Shown here: positions 24,928 to 34,635 of the stretch, in pieces | Numbering within the stretch: the first letter of the stretch is position 1 | How the letters are laid out: each line of letters opens with the position of its first letter | NCBI RefSeq assembly: GCF_003097515.1 | Contig: NZ_CP029188.1 | Span: 496,001 to 560,000, forward strand | Length of the DNA: 64,000 nt | DNA from: Streptomyces tirandamycinicus | Lineage (GTDB): Bacteria > Actinomycetota > Actinomycetes > Streptomycetales > Streptomycetaceae | Direction: 5' to 3' | Position numbers and translations under genes: made by a program | Notes under the pieces: model-generated | Seen by the model: only the letters and a program-made list of their open reading frames with translations | Told to the model about the DNA's origin: nothing | The model's database searches: none

Positions 24928-27900
24928 CACCGCGCGTTGAAGTACTTCGCCTCCGGGTGATGGATCACGATGGCGTCGGTGGACTGCTCGGGGTGGAGCT
25001 GGAACTCCTCCGAGAGCTGCACCCCGATGCGCTCGGGCTGCAGCAGCTCGGCGATCTTGGCGCGGTCCTCCAGGTCGGGGCAGGCGCCGTAGCCCAGGGA
25101 GAAGCGGGCTCCGCGGTACTTCAGGGCGAACATGTCCTCGATCTGGTCCGGGTCCTCGCCGCCGAAGCCGAGTTCGGCGCGCACCCGGGCGTGCCAGTAC
25201 TCGGCGAGGGCCTCGGCGAGCTGGACGGACAGGCCGTGGAGTTCGAGGTAGTCGCGGTAGGAGTCGGAGGCGAAGAGCTCGGCGGTGGCCTCGCCGATCC
25301 TGGAGCCGACGGTGACGACCTGGAGGCCGACGACGTCCCTCTCGCCGGACTCCTCGGGGCGGAAGAAGTCGGCGAGGCACAGCCGGCGGCCGCGGCGCTG
25401 GCGCGGGAAGGTGAAGCGGGTGCGCTCGTTGCCGGCCTCGTCGAGCAGGATCAGGTCGTCGCCCTTGGACACACAGGGGAAGTAGCCGTAGACGACGGCG
25501 GCTTCGAGCAGGTTCCGGGTGTGCAGCTGGTCGAGCCAGCCCCGCAGCCGCGGGCGGCCCTCGCTCTCCACCAGCTCCTCGTAGGAGGGACCGTCGCCGG
25601 TACGGGCCTGCTTCAGGCCCCACTGGCCCTTGAAGAGCGCGCCCTCGTCCAGCCAGGAGGCGTACTCCTTGAGCTGGATGCCCTTGACGACCCGCGTGCC
25701 CCAGAACGGGGGCTCCGGCACCGGGTTGTCGACCGCGACGTCGCTGCGCGCGGCGCCCTGCTCCGCCGGCCGCTCCTCGACGACCGCGGTGGCGGCACTG
25801 CGCACCCGGCGCTGCTTCAGCTCGGGGAGGGCGGCGCCGGGGACGCCGCGCTTGACCGCGATGAGGGCGTCCATCAGCCGGAGGCCCTCGAAGGCGTCGC
25901 GGGCGTAGCGGACCTCGCCCTCGTAGATCTCGTGGAGGTCCTGCTCGACGTAGGCGCGGGTGAGGGCCGCGCCGCCGAGGATGACGGGGTAGTCGGCGGC
26001 CAGCTTGCGCTGGTTGAGCTCCTCCAGGTTCTCCTTCATGATCACGGTGGACTTCACCAGGAGCCCGGACATGCCGATCACATCGGCCCGGTGCTCCTCC
26101 GCGGCCTCCAGGATCGCCGACACGGGCTGCTTGATCCCGAGGTTGACCACGTTGTAGCCGTTGTTGGAGAGGATGATGTCGACCAGGTTCTTGCCGATGT
26201 CGTGCACGTCACCGCGCACGGTGGCCAGCACGATCGTGCCCTTGCCCTCGGCATCCGACTTCTCCATGTGCGGTTCCAGGTGGGCGACCGCCGACTTCAT
26301 CACCTCGGCCGACTGGAGTACGAACGGCAGCTGCATCTGCCCGGAGCCGAACAGTTCGCCGACCACCTTCATCCCGTCCAGCAGGGTGTCGTTGACGATG
26401 TCCAGCGCGGCCCGCTCCCGCAGGGCCTCGTCCAGGTCGGCCTCCAGGCCGTTGCGCTCCCCGTCGATGATCCGCCGCTTCAGGCGCTCCTCCAGCGGCA
26501 GCGCGGCCAGTTCCTCGGCCTTGCCCGCCCGCAGCGACTTCGCCGTCGCACCCTCGAACAGCGCCATCAGCTTCTGCAGCGGGTCGTACCCCTCGGCGCG
26601 GCGGTCGTAGATCAGGTCCAGCGCGGTGGCGACCTGCTCCTCCTCGAAGCGGGCGATCGGCAGGATCTTGCTCGCGTGCACGATCGCCGAGTCCAGCCCG
26701 GCCTTCACGCACTCGTCCAGGAACACCGAGTTCAGCAGGATCCGCGCGGCCGGGTTGAGCCCGAAGGAGATGTTCGACAGGCCCAGTGTGGTCTGCACCT
26801 CCGGGTGGCGGCGCTTGAGCTCGCGGATCGCCTCGATGGTGGCGATGCCGTCCCCGCGCGACTCCTCCTGGCCGGTGCAGATGGTGAAGGTGAGCGTGTC
26901 GATGAGGATGTCCGACTCAAGGACACCCCAGTTGCCGGTCAGGTCCGCGATCAGCCGCTCCGCGATCTCGACCTTCTTCTCCGCGGTCCGGGCCTGGCCC
27001 TCCTCGTCGATGGTGAGCGCGATCAGCGCGGCGCCGTGCTCCCGGGCCAGCGCCGTGACCTTCGCGAACCGCGACTCGGGCCCGTCGCCGTCCTCGTAGT
27101 TCACCGAGTTGATCACCGCGCGGCCGCCGAGCTTCTCCAGACCGGCCCGGATGACCTCCACCTCGGTGGAGTCCAGCACGATCGGCAGCGTCGAGGCCGT
27201 GGCGAACCGGCCCGCCAGCTCCTCCATGTCCGCCACGCCGTCCCGGCCCACGTAGTCGACGCACAGGTCGAGCATGTGCGCGCCCTCGCGGATCTGCTCC
27301 CGGGCCAGCTCGACGCAGTCCTCCCAGCGGCCCTCCAGCATCGCCTCGCGGAACTTCCTCGACCCGTTGGCGTTCGTCCGCTCGCCGATGGCCAGGTAGG
27401 AGGTGTCCTGGCGGAACGGCACCGTCTGGTACAGCGACGCGGCACCCGGCTCGGGCCGCGGGCGGCGCTCGCCCGGGGTCAGGTCCCGCACCCGCTCCAC
27501 CACCTGCCGCAGATGCTCCGGCGTCGTACCGCAGCAGCCGCCGACCAGGGACAGCCCGTACTCACGCACGAACGTCTCCTGGGCATCGGCCAGTTCGGCG
27601 GCGGTCAGCGGGTAGTGCGCACCGTCTTTGCCCAGCACCGGCAGGCCGGCATTGGGCATGCAGGACAGCGGCACCCGCGCGTGCCGGGCCAGGTAGCGCA
27701 GATGCTCGCTCATCTCCGCCGGGCCGGTGGCGCAGTTCAGCCCGATCATGTCGATGCCGAGCGGCTCCAGCGCCGTCAGCGCCGCGCCGATCTCCGAACC
27801 CAGCAGCATCGTCCCCGTCGTCTCCACCGTGACCGAGCAGATCAGCGGCAGATCGACGCCGACGGCGGCCATGGCACGGCGGGCGCCGAGGACGGACGCC

Positions 27901-28478
27901 TTGGTCTGCAGAAGGTCCTGGGTGGTCTCCACCAGCAGGGCGTCGGCACCCCCCGCGATCATCCCCTCCGCGTTCTGCTGGTAGGCGTCGCGCAGCACGG
28001 TGTACGGGGCGTGACCGAGCGTGGGCAGCTTCGTCCCCGGCCCCATCGAACCGAGCACCCACCTCTGCTGCCCCGTGGCGGCCGTGAACTCGTCCGCGAC
28101 CTCGCGGGCGATCCTGGCGCCGGCCTCCGAGAGCTCGTGGACCCGGTCGGCGATCTCGTACTCGCCGAGCGCCGCGAAGTTCGCCCCGAACGTGTTGGTC
28201 TCGACACAGTCCACCCCCACATCGAAGTAGGCGGCGTGGACCGAGCGGACGATGTCCGGGCGGGTCACATTGAGGATCTCGTTGCAGCCCTCCAGGTTCT
28301 CGAAGTCCTCCAGACTCGGATCCTGCGCCTGCAGCATGGTGCCCATCGCGCCGTCCGCGACCACCACGCGCGTCGCCAGCGCGTGACGCAGCGCCTCGGA
28401 GCGGGTCCGGCTGTCCTGGGGGGTACCGCTGCCCGGAGAGGTCGGGCTGTCGGCGGAAGGGGTGGGCAACGAGTCCAT
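24927..28478 (-). CDS. metH: MetH, cobalamin-dependent methionine synthase
   Basis: A 1183-residue enzyme that methylates homocysteine to methionine using methylcobalamin and methyl-tetrahydrofolate. Domains in order: homocysteine-binding domain (about residues 20-340, zinc Cys in GLNCATG and GGCCGTTPEH), pterin-binding domain (from AIGERTNANGSRKF), cobalamin-binding domain with RGDVHDIGKNLV holding the axial His, and a C-terminal activation domain (to YFNAR). The ATG at 28478 follows GGGAG; the in-frame extension upstream to 28655 is not conserved. It is divergent from gylR. I looked for a cobalamin riboswitch upstream and did not recognise one. Confidence 0.96.
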   Translation of the reverse strand: MDSLPTPSADSPTSPGSGTPQDSRTRSEALRHALATRVVVADGAMGTMLQAQDPSLEDFENLEGCNEILNVTRPDIVRSVHAAYFDVGVDCVETNTFGANFAALGEYEIADRVHELSEAGARIAREVADEFTAATGQQRWVLGSMGPGTKLPTLGHAPYTVLRDAYQQNAEGMIAGGADALLVETTQDLLQTKASVLGARRAMAAVGVDLPLICSVTVETTGTMLLGSEIGAALTALEPLGIDMIGLNCATGPAEMSEHLRYLARHARVPLSCMPNAGLPVLGKDGAHYPLTAAELADAQETFVREYGLSLVGGCCGTTPEHLRQVVERVRDLTPGERRPRPEPGAASLYQTVPFRQDTSYLAIGERTNANGSRKFREAMLEGRWEDCVELAREQIREGAHMLDLCVDYVGRDGVADMEELAGRFATASTLPIVLDSTEVEVIRAGLEKLGGRAVINSVNYEDGDGPESRFAKVTALAREHGAALIALTIDEEGQARTAEKKVEIAERLIADLTGNWGVLESDILIDTLTFTICTGQEESRGDGIATIEAIRELKRRHPEVQTTLGLSNISFGLNPAARILLNSVFLDECVKAGLDSAIVHASKILPIARFEEEQVATALDLIYDRRAEGYDPLQKLMALFEGATAKSLRAGKAEELAALPLEERLKRRIIDGERNGLEADLDEALRERAALDIVNDTLLDGMKVVGELFGSGQMQLPFVLQSAEVMKSAVAHLEPHMEKSDAEGKGTIVLATVRGDVHDIGKNLVDIILSNNGYNVVNLGIKQPVSAILEAAEEHRADVIGMSGLLVKSTVIMKENLEELNQRKLAADYPVILGGAALTRAYVEQDLHEIYEGEVRYARDAFEGLRLMDALIAVKRGVPGAALPELKQRRVRSAATAVVEERPAEQGAARSDVAVDNPVPEPPFWGTRVVKGIQLKEYASWLDEGALFKGQWGLKQARTGDGPSYEELVESEGRPRLRGWLDQLHTRNLLEAAVVYGYFPCVSKGDDLILLDEAGNERTRFTFPRQRRGRRLCLADFFRPEESGERDVVGLQVVTVGSRIGEATAELFASDSYRDYLELHGLSVQLAEALAEYWHARVRAELGFGGEDPDQIEDMFALKYRGARFSLGYGACPDLEDRAKIAELLQPERIGVQLSEEFQLHPEQSTDAIVIHHPEAKYFNAR

Positions 28479-28682
28479 GAAGGTGCTCCCTGGAGTGCGA
28501 CGGCTGTCGGCTTTGCGGCTTCCCGTGGAAGGCGCACCCGGCCAGCGTAGCCGTGCCGGACCCGCCGCGGCGGAGCGGTCCAGGAGGTGGACTCCGTGTG
28601 TCCCTGGTGATGACCGCGTGAGCATGGTGTTGCCACACTGTTCGGGCAGTAACACCGATTCGGCATCGGCCGATAGTGTTCA

Positions 28683-28694
28683 GCATTGTCGAAC
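28683..28694 (+). promoter_or_regulatory. shared 12-bp element upstream of gylR, candidate GylR operator
   Basis: GCATTGTCGAAC at 28683-28694, 26 bases before the gylR start. The identical 12-mer occurs upstream of glpF at 29725-29736. Here it is also flanked by GTTC, giving GTTC-N9-GAAC dyad symmetry (28679-28695 region), and follows a -10-like TAGTGT at 28674-28679. Its placement fits autoregulation by GylR. Confidence 0.6.
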
Positions 28695-28719
28695 GAGGTT
28701 GGGTAGAAGGGCCGGGACG

Positions 28720-29487
28720 ATGGCGAAGAACATCCAGTCACTGGAACGGGCGGCGGCGATGCTGCGCCTGCTCGCGGGTGGCGAGCGCCGTCTCGGCCTG
28801 TCGGACATCGCCTCCTCTCTGGAACTGGCCAAGGGCACCGCCCACGGCATCCTGCGCACCCTCCAGGCGGAGGGGTTCGTCGAGCAGGACCCCGCCTCCG
28901 GGCGCTACCAGCTGGGCGCGGAGCTGCTGAGGCTCGGCAACAGCTACCTGGACGTCCACGAGCTGCGGGCCCGGGCCCTGGTCTGGACGGACGACCTGGC
29001 CCGTTCCAGCGGCGAGAGCGTCCACCTGGGCGTGCTGCACCAGCAGGGCGTCCTGATCGTCCACCACGTCTTCCGGCCGGACGACAGCCGGCAGGTGCTC
29101 GAGGTGGGCGCGATGCAGCCACTGCACTCCACGGCCCTGGGCAAGGTGCTCTCCGCCTACGACCCGGTCGCGCACAGCGAGGTACTGGAGATCGACCGGG
29201 AGGCGTTCACCCCGCGCACCGTGACCGCCCTGCGGGCCTTCGAGGGCGAGCTCGACCTGACCCGGGCACGGGGGTGGGCCTGCGACGTGGAGGAGACCTG
29301 GGAGGGCGTCGCGGCCGTGGCGGCGCCCATCCACGACCGGCGGAGGATGCCGGTCGGCGCCATCGCCATCACCGGCGCCGTCGAACGCGTGTGCGACAAC
29401 GGGAAGGAGCTCCGGGCGGAGCTGGTCGCCGCGGTGCGGGACTGCGCCCGCGCGGTCTCCCGGGACCTGGGCGCGGGCCGCTTCTGA
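28720..29487 (+). CDS. gylR: GylR, IclR-family glycerol regulator
   Basis: A 255-residue IclR-type regulator. The N-terminal winged HTH (LGLSDIASSLELAKGTAHGILRTLQAEGFV) is followed by the effector-binding domain with HSTALGKVLSAY and the GVAAVAAPIHD segment. In Streptomyces coelicolor GylR represses the glycerol operon and responds to glycerol-3-phosphate. It immediately precedes glpF-glpK-glpD on the same strand. The ATG at 28720 is chosen as the family start; the frame extends upstream to 28462 without support. Autoregulation is suggested by the repeated 12-bp element. Confidence 0.93.
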   Translation: MAKNIQSLERAAAMLRLLAGGERRLGLSDIASSLELAKGTAHGILRTLQAEGFVEQDPASGRYQLGAELLRLGNSYLDVHELRARALVWTDDLARSSGESVHLGVLHQQGVLIVHHVFRPDDSRQVLEVGAMQPLHSTALGKVLSAYDPVAHSEVLEIDREAFTPRTVTALRAFEGELDLTRARGWACDVEETWEGVAAVAAPIHDRRRMPVGAIAITGAVERVCDNGKELRAELVAAVRDCARAVSRDLGAGRF

Positions 29488-29863
29488 GCGCGCCCCGTCC
29501 GGGCACCCCCGCGGGCGCCGGGCGTCCCCGTCCGCCGCACACACCGCGGGCGCACCCCTCCGGTGCCGTTCCGTAACACGGCCGTCACTCGCACCCGACC
29601 GGCCGATACCCCCACAGCGGGCGATTTCGCCCGTCCGGGCGCACCATCGATAACGAAACGGTTTTCGGCCACACAACCCTTGACGCCGTGTTAACCAGAG
29701 GACAAAACTGCCGTTCATCGGTCGGCATTGTCGAACACCTACCGGCAATAAGCGCTAGAGTGTGGCAACGCCAAGGGCCGGTATCGCTCTCACCCCGAGG
29801 GCGCGGACCACGGAGGGACCCGTTGGTTCGCCTTCCCCTGGACGAAGGACAAAGGAGTCGCGG
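29488..29863 (+). promoter_or_regulatory. promoter region of the glycerol operon
   Basis: A 376-base gap between gylR and glpF with no gene. Its second half is relatively AT-rich. It includes TTGACG at 29680-29685, the candidate operator at 29725-29736, and TAGAGT at 29755-29760. These are promoter-like pieces whose spacings do not form one clear consensus promoter. Confidence 0.6.
29725..29736 (+). promoter_or_regulatory. shared 12-bp element upstream of glpF, candidate GylR operator
   Basis: GCATTGTCGAAC at 29725-29736, identical to the element before gylR. It is 128 bases before the glpF start, and 19 bases upstream of TAGAGT, a possible -10. Two exact 12-mers, each upstream of a gene of the GylR regulon, are unlikely by chance. 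Confidence 0.6.
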
Positions 29864-30649
29864 GTGTCCAGCTCCGACATCTTCATCGGCGAGATCATTG
29901 GTACCGCCGTACTCATCCTGCTCGGCGCCGGCGTGGTCGCCGCCGTCGTACTGAAGCGCTCCAAGGCGCAGGGCGCCGGCTGGGTCGCCATCGCACTCGG
30001 CTGGGGCTTCGCGGTCATGACCGCGGTCTACATCGCCGGCCCCATGTCCGGTGCGCACATCAACCCGGCGGTCACGCTCGGCATCGCGATCACCAGCGGT
30101 GAGTGGGGCAACGTCCCGATCTACTTCGCCGGCCAGCTGATCGGCGCCATGCTCGGTGCCTTCCTGGCCTGGCTCACCTACTACGGCCAGTTCAAGGCCC
30201 ACCTGATGGATCCGGAACTCGTTCCGCCGCCGCTCGAGGAGGGCCTGGTCGACGAGCGGTCCGCCCCGAACGCCGGCCCCGTGCTCGGCGTCTTCTCCAC
30301 CGGTCCCGAGATCCGGGTCTACTGGCAGAACCTGGTCACCGAGATCATCGCGACCGTCGTGCTGGTCCTCGCGGTGCTCACCATGGGCCTGAACGACAGC
30401 GGCAAGGGCCTCGGCACCCTCGGCGGACTGATCGTCGCGTTCGTCGTGGTCTCCATCGGCTTCTCCCTCGGCGGTCCGACGGGTTACGCCATCAACCCGG
30501 CCCGCGACCTCGGCCCGCGCATCGTGCACGCGCTGGTCCCGATGCCGAACAAGGGCGGCTCCGACTGGGGCTACGCCTGGGTGCCGGTCGTGGGACCGCT
30601 GATCGGCGCGGCCATCGCCGCGGGTATCTACAACATCGCGTTCGCGTGA
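29864..30649 (+). CDS. glpF: GlpF, glycerol uptake facilitator (aquaglyceroporin)
   Basis: A 261-residue membrane channel of the MIP family. Six membrane helices and two half-helices are visible, with HINPAVTLG as the first NPA motif and [11 protein letters not shown] as the second; the Asp after the second NPA marks glycerol facilitators rather than water channels. The GTG at 29864, seven bases after AAGGAG, gives the correct N-terminus. It is the first gene of glpF-glpK-glpD. Confidence 0.95.
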   Translation: MSSSDIFIGEIIGTAVLILLGAGVVAAVVLKRSKAQGAGWVAIALGWGFAVMTAVYIAGPMSGAHINPAVTLGIAITSGEWGNVPIYFAGQLIGAMLGAFLAWLTYYGQFKAHLMDPELVPPPLEEGLVDERSAPNAGPVLGVFSTGPEIRVYWQNLVTEIIATVVLVLAVLTMGLNDSGKGLGTLGGLIVAFVVVSIGFSLGGPTGYAINPARDLGPRIVHALVPMPNKGGSDWGYAWVPVVGPLIGAAIAAGIYNIAFA

Positions 30650-30686
30650 GCCGTACGCCTCCCCTCAGAACCTCCAGGAGCACACC

Positions 30687-32216
30687 GTGACCGACGCACA
30701 CACCGCCGGCCCGTTCATCGCGGCCATCGACCAGGGCACCACCTCGTCCCGCTGCATCGTCTTCGACAAGGACGGCCGGATCGTCTCCGTCGACCAGAAG
30801 GAGCACGAGCAGATCTTCCCGAAGCCGGGCTGGGTGGAGCACAACGCCACCGAGATCTGGAACAACGTCCAGGAGGTGGTCGCCGGGGCCATCGAGAAGG
30901 GCGGCATCACCGCGGCGGACGTCAAGGCCGTCGGCATCACCAACCAGCGCGAGACGACGCTCCTCTGGGACAAGAACACCGGTGAGCCCGTCCACAACGC
31001 CATCGTCTGGCAGGACACCCGCACCGACGCGCTCTGCCGGGAGCTGGGGCGCAACGTCGGCCAGGACCGCTTCCGCCGCGAGACCGGACTGCCGCTGGCG
31101 AGCTACTTCTCCGGACCCAAGGTCCGCTGGATGCTCGACAACATCGAGGGACTGCGCGAGCGCGCCGAGCGCGGCGACATCCTCTTCGGGACCATGGACT
31201 CCTGGGTCATCTGGAACCTGACCGGCGGTGTCAACGGCGGACGGCACGTCACGGACGTCACCAACGCCTCGCGCACCATGCTGATGAACCTCCACACCAT
31301 GGAGTGGGACGAGAAGATCGCCCAGTCCATGGAGGTGCCGATGGAGGTCCTCCCGGAGATCCGTTCCTCCGCCGAGGTGTACGGAGAGGTCAAGGAGGGC
31401 GTCCTGGCGGGCGTCCCGGTCGCCTCGGCGCTGGGCGACCAGCAGGCCGCGCTCTTCGGCCAGACGTGCTTCTCCGAGGGTGAGGCGAAGTCCACCTACG
31501 GCACCGGCACGTTCCTGCTGATGAACACCGGCAGCAAGATCATCAACTCCTACTCCGGTCTGGTCACCACCGTCGGCTACAAGATCGGCGACGAGGCCCC
31601 GGTGTACTCGCTCGAGGGCTCCATCGCCGTCACCGGTGCCCTGGTGCAGTGGATGCGCGACCAGATGGGACTGATCAACAGCGCGCCCGAGATCGAGACG
31701 CTCGCCGCGTCCGTCGAGGACAACGGCGGCGCCTACTTCGTCCCGGCGTTCTCCGGCCTGTTCGCCCCGTACTGGCGCTCCGACGCCCGCGGTGTGATCG
31801 CCGGCCTGACCCGTTACGTCACCAAGGCGCACATCGCGCGCGCCGTGCTCGAGGCCACGGCCTGGCAGACGCGCGAGATCACGGACGCCATGACCAAGGA
31901 CTCCGGCGTCGAGCTGACCGCGCTGAAGGTCGACGGCGGAATGACCTCCAACAACCTGCTGATGCAGACCCTCTCGGACTTCCTGGACGTGCCCGTGGTG
32001 CGTCCGATGGTGGCCGAGACCACCTGCCTCGGCGCCGCCTACGCCGCCGGCCTGGCCGTCGGCTTCTGGCCCGACACCGACGCGCTCCGCGCCAACTGGC
32101 GCAGGGCAGCCGAGTGGACCCCCCACATGGACGCTGCCAAGCGCGATCACGAGTACAAGTTCTGGCTCAAGGCCGTCGAACGGACCATGGGCTGGCTCGA
32201 GCACGACGACAGCTGA
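30687..32216 (+). CDS. glpK: GlpK, glycerol kinase
   Basis: A 509-residue FGGY-family kinase that converts glycerol to glycerol-3-phosphate, the inducer sensed by GylR. The N-terminal [16 protein letters not shown], the [29 protein letters not shown] segment and the C-terminal [15 protein letters not shown] are family signatures. The start is a GTG at 30687 with AGGAG seven bases upstream. It lies 37 bases after glpF and 16 bases before glpD. Confidence 0.97.
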   Translation: MTDAHTAGPFIAAIDQGTTSSRCIVFDKDGRIVSVDQKEHEQIFPKPGWVEHNATEIWNNVQEVVAGAIEKGGITAADVKAVGITNQRETTLLWDKNTGEPVHNAIVWQDTRTDALCRELGRNVGQDRFRRETGLPLASYFSGPKVRWMLDNIEGLRERAERGDILFGTMDSWVIWNLTGGVNGGRHVTDVTNASRTMLMNLHTMEWDEKIAQSMEVPMEVLPEIRSSAEVYGEVKEGVLAGVPVASALGDQQAALFGQTCFSEGEAKSTYGTGTFLLMNTGSKIINSYSGLVTTVGYKIGDEAPVYSLEGSIAVTGALVQWMRDQMGLINSAPEIETLAASVEDNGGAYFVPAFSGLFAPYWRSDARGVIAGLTRYVTKAHIARAVLEATAWQTREITDAMTKDSGVELTALKVDGGMTSNNLLMQTLSDFLDVPVVRPMVAETTCLGAAYAAGLAVGFWPDTDALRANWRRAAEWTPHMDAAKRDHEYKFWLKAVERTMGWLEHDDS

Positions 32217-32232
32217 CGAGGAGCAATCGAGA

Positions 32233-33843
32233 ATGACCACCCTGCAGAGCGTCCCCTCGCTGGGGACGCACCCGGCCTCCGGTTCACTCCCGAGCCGCGC
32301 CGAGACGAGGGAGCAGCTTGCGAGGGCGACCTACGACCTCCTGGTGATTGGCGGCGGCATCCTGGGCATCTCCACGGCCTGGCACGCCGCGCAGGCCGGG
32401 CTGCGGGTGGCGCTGGTGGAGGCCGGCGACTTCGCCGGCGCCACCTCCTCCGCCTCCTCCAAGCTGCTCCACGGCGGTCTGCGCTACCTGCAGACCGGCG
32501 CCGTGAAGCTGGTGGCGGAGAACCACTTCGAGCGCCGCGCCCTCTCCCGGGAGGTTGCCCCCCACCTGTCCAACCCGCTCACCTTCTACCTGCCCGTCTA
32601 CAAGGGCGGGCCGCACGGCGCCGCCAAGCTCGGCGCGGGTGTCTTCGCCTACTCGGCCCTCTCCGCGTTCGGCGACGGCGTCGGCCACGTCATATCCCCC
32701 GCCAAGGCCCAGCGCGACGTGCCCGAGCTGCGCACGGAGAACCTGAAGGCGGTCGCCGTCTACGGCGACGACCAGATGAACGACGCGCGCATGGCCCTGA
32801 TGGCGGTCCGCGCGGCCGCCGAGTCGGGGACGGTCGTCCTCAACCACGCCGAGGTCACCGGGCTCCGCTTCACCGAGGGCCGGGTCACCGGCGCCGAGCT
32901 GAAGGACCGCACGGACGGCACCGAGTTCGGCGTCACCGCCCGTCTGGTCCTCAACGCGACCGGCCCCTGGGTGGACCACCTGCGCAGGATGGAGGACCCG
33001 AACGCGGCACCCTCGATCCGTCTCTCCAAGGGCGCGCACCTGGTGCTCAAGCGCACCTCGCCGTGGAAGGCCGCGCTGGCCACCCCGATCGACAAGTTCC
33101 GCATCACCTTCGCCCTCCCCTGGGAGGACATGCTGCTGCTCGGCACGACCGACGAGGAGTACGAGGGCGACCCGGCGGACGTGGCGGTCAACGAGAAGGA
33201 CATCTCCCAGATCCTCGACGAGGCCGCCTTCTCCATCCGCGACCAGCAGCTGTCGCGCGATCTGATCACCTACTCCTTCGCGGGGCTGCGGGTGCTGCCG
33301 GGCGGTCCCGGCGACACCTCCAAGGCCAAGCGGGAGACCGTGGTCACCGAGGGCCGCGGCGGCATGCTGTCGGTGGCCGGCGGCAAGTGGACGACGTTCC
33401 GCCACATCGGCCGCACGGTGCTGAACAAGCTGGCCGAACTGCCCGGCCGGCCGCTCGCCGACGACATGGAGCCGATCTCGGAACTGCCGAAGAAGCTCCC
33501 GCTGCCCGGCATCTCCAACCCGCGCGCCGTGGCGCACCGGCTGCTGGTGGACGCGCCGGCGCCCGGGCCCCGGATGGCGGCCGACACCGCGCGCCACCTC
33601 GCCACGCACTACGGCTCGCTGTCCTTCGACATCGCGCGGCTGGCGAACGAGAACCCCGACCTGGCCGAGCGGATCCACCCGGACGCGCCGGAGATCTGGG
33701 CCCAGGTGGTGTGGGCGCGCGACCACGAGTGGGCCGAGACGGCGGACGACGTGCTCCGCCGCCGCACCACGCTGACGATCCGTGGTCTCGCCACCAACGA
33801 GGTCCGGGGGAAGGTCGACGACCTGCTGAAGAAGCGGGCCTGA
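32233..33843 (+). CDS. glpD: GlpD, glycerol-3-phosphate dehydrogenase (FAD)
   Basis: A 536-residue membrane-associated flavoprotein that oxidises glycerol-3-phosphate to dihydroxyacetone phosphate and feeds electrons to the quinone pool. The FAD-binding YDLLVIGGGILGISTAWHAA motif is at about residues 34-53, and SSKLLHGGLRYLQ and WTTFRHIGRTV are GlpD signatures. A short non-conserved N-terminal extension precedes the FAD motif. It is the last gene of the glycerol operon and is followed by a terminator. Confidence 0.96.
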   Translation: MTTLQSVPSLGTHPASGSLPSRAETREQLARATYDLLVIGGGILGISTAWHAAQAGLRVALVEAGDFAGATSSASSKLLHGGLRYLQTGAVKLVAENHFERRALSREVAPHLSNPLTFYLPVYKGGPHGAAKLGAGVFAYSALSAFGDGVGHVISPAKAQRDVPELRTENLKAVAVYGDDQMNDARMALMAVRAAAESGTVVLNHAEVTGLRFTEGRVTGAELKDRTDGTEFGVTARLVLNATGPWVDHLRRMEDPNAAPSIRLSKGAHLVLKRTSPWKAALATPIDKFRITFALPWEDMLLLGTTDEEYEGDPADVAVNEKDISQILDEAAFSIRDQQLSRDLITYSFAGLRVLPGGPGDTSKAKRETVVTEGRGGMLSVAGGKWTTFRHIGRTVLNKLAELPGRPLADDMEPISELPKKLPLPGISNPRAVAHRLLVDAPAPGPRMAADTARHLATHYGSLSFDIARLANENPDLAERIHPDAPEIWAQVVWARDHEWAETADDVLRRRTTLTIRGLATNEVRGKVDDLLKKRA

Positions 33844-33874
33844 TACGGGACCGTAGCGGGCACGGTCCGCACGG

Positions 33875-33906
33875 CGAGGGCGGCTTCCTGTGGGGAGCCG
33901 CCCTCG
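33875..33906 (+). terminator. terminator after the glycerol operon
   Basis: A perfect 11-bp stem, CGAGGGCGGCT (33875-33885) and its complement (33896-33906), with a 10-base loop and TTGT following. It lies 32 bases after the glpD stop codon. Confidence 0.8.
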
Positions 33907-33960
33907 TTGTACGCTCGGGCAGCGGATGGCGCGAGGGCGAGGGGGCGAAGGGGGGAGGCC

Positions 33961-34635
33961 GTGGCCGTCACCGACGAGGCCATCGAGAAGATCAAGGGCA
34001 TGATCGTCTCCGGTGCGCTGAGGCCCGGCGACCGGCTCCCCAGGGAGAGCGAACTCGCCGCCGGGCTGGGCCTGTCGAGGAACTCGCTCCGCGAGGCCGT
34101 CCGGGCGCTGTCACTGCTCCGCATCCTCGACGTGCGCCAGGGCGACGGTACCTACGTCGGCAGCCTGGATCCGCAGCTCCTGCTGGCGGCGGCGCTGGGC
34201 TTCGTCGTCGACTTCCACCGTGAGGACGCGGTCCTCGAGTTCCTGGCCGTTCGCCGGGTCCTGGAGCCGGCCGCCACGGCGATGGCGGCGTCCGCCATCG
34301 GCGACCACGAACTCGGCCGGCTCTCCGCACGGCTCGACGCCCTCGGTACGCACTCCCCCGCGGCCGAACTGGCCGCCGCCGAGGTGGAGTTCCACCGGAG
34401 GATCGTGCGGGCGTCCGGCAACTCGGTGATCTGCGCCCTGCTTGACGGGCTCTCCGGGCCGACCGCCGGGGCCCGGGTGTGGCCCGGCCCCACCCAGGAG
34501 GGCGCGGCCGGCCGGATGCTCCACGAGCACCGGGCGATCCTGGCGGCGCTGCGCGACCGGGACGCCGAGGCGGCCCGGTCATGGGCGACGGTGCACATCG
34601 CGAGCGTGGAACGGGAGCTGAGGTCCGCGCTCTGA
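33961..34635 (+). CDS. GntR-family regulator, FadR subfamily
   Basis: A 224-residue regulator. The N-terminal winged HTH (RPGDRLPRESELAAGLGLSRNSLREAVRAL) is followed by an all-helical FCD ligand-binding domain with the metal-binding Asp/His pattern (VEFHRRIVRASGN, MLHEHRAILAALRDRD). The GTG at 33961, closely following GGGGAGG, gives the family-typical N-terminus. It is separated from the glycerol operon by a terminator, and downstream is a long non-coding region. Its target is unknown; relatives control sugar-acid or carboxylate catabolism. Confidence 0.92.
   Translation: MAVTDEAIEKIKGMIVSGALRPGDRLPRESELAAGLGLSRNSLREAVRALSLLRILDVRQGDGTYVGSLDPQLLLAAALGFVVDFHREDAVLEFLAVRRVLEPAATAMAASAIGDHELGRLSARLDALGTHSPAAELAAAEVEFHRRIVRASGNSVICALLDGLSGPTAGARVWPGPTQEGAAGRMLHEHRAILAALRDRDAEAARSWATVHIASVERELRSAL

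Noticed and set aside
24660..28550. 1296-residue open frame antisense to metH
   Set aside because: It is the complement of metH codons in a high-GC genome. The product is Leu/Arg/Val-rich without domains, while metH is unmistakable.
28479..28719. cobalamin riboswitch before metH
   Set aside because: I searched for the conserved B12-box-like sequence and extended pairing and did not find them.
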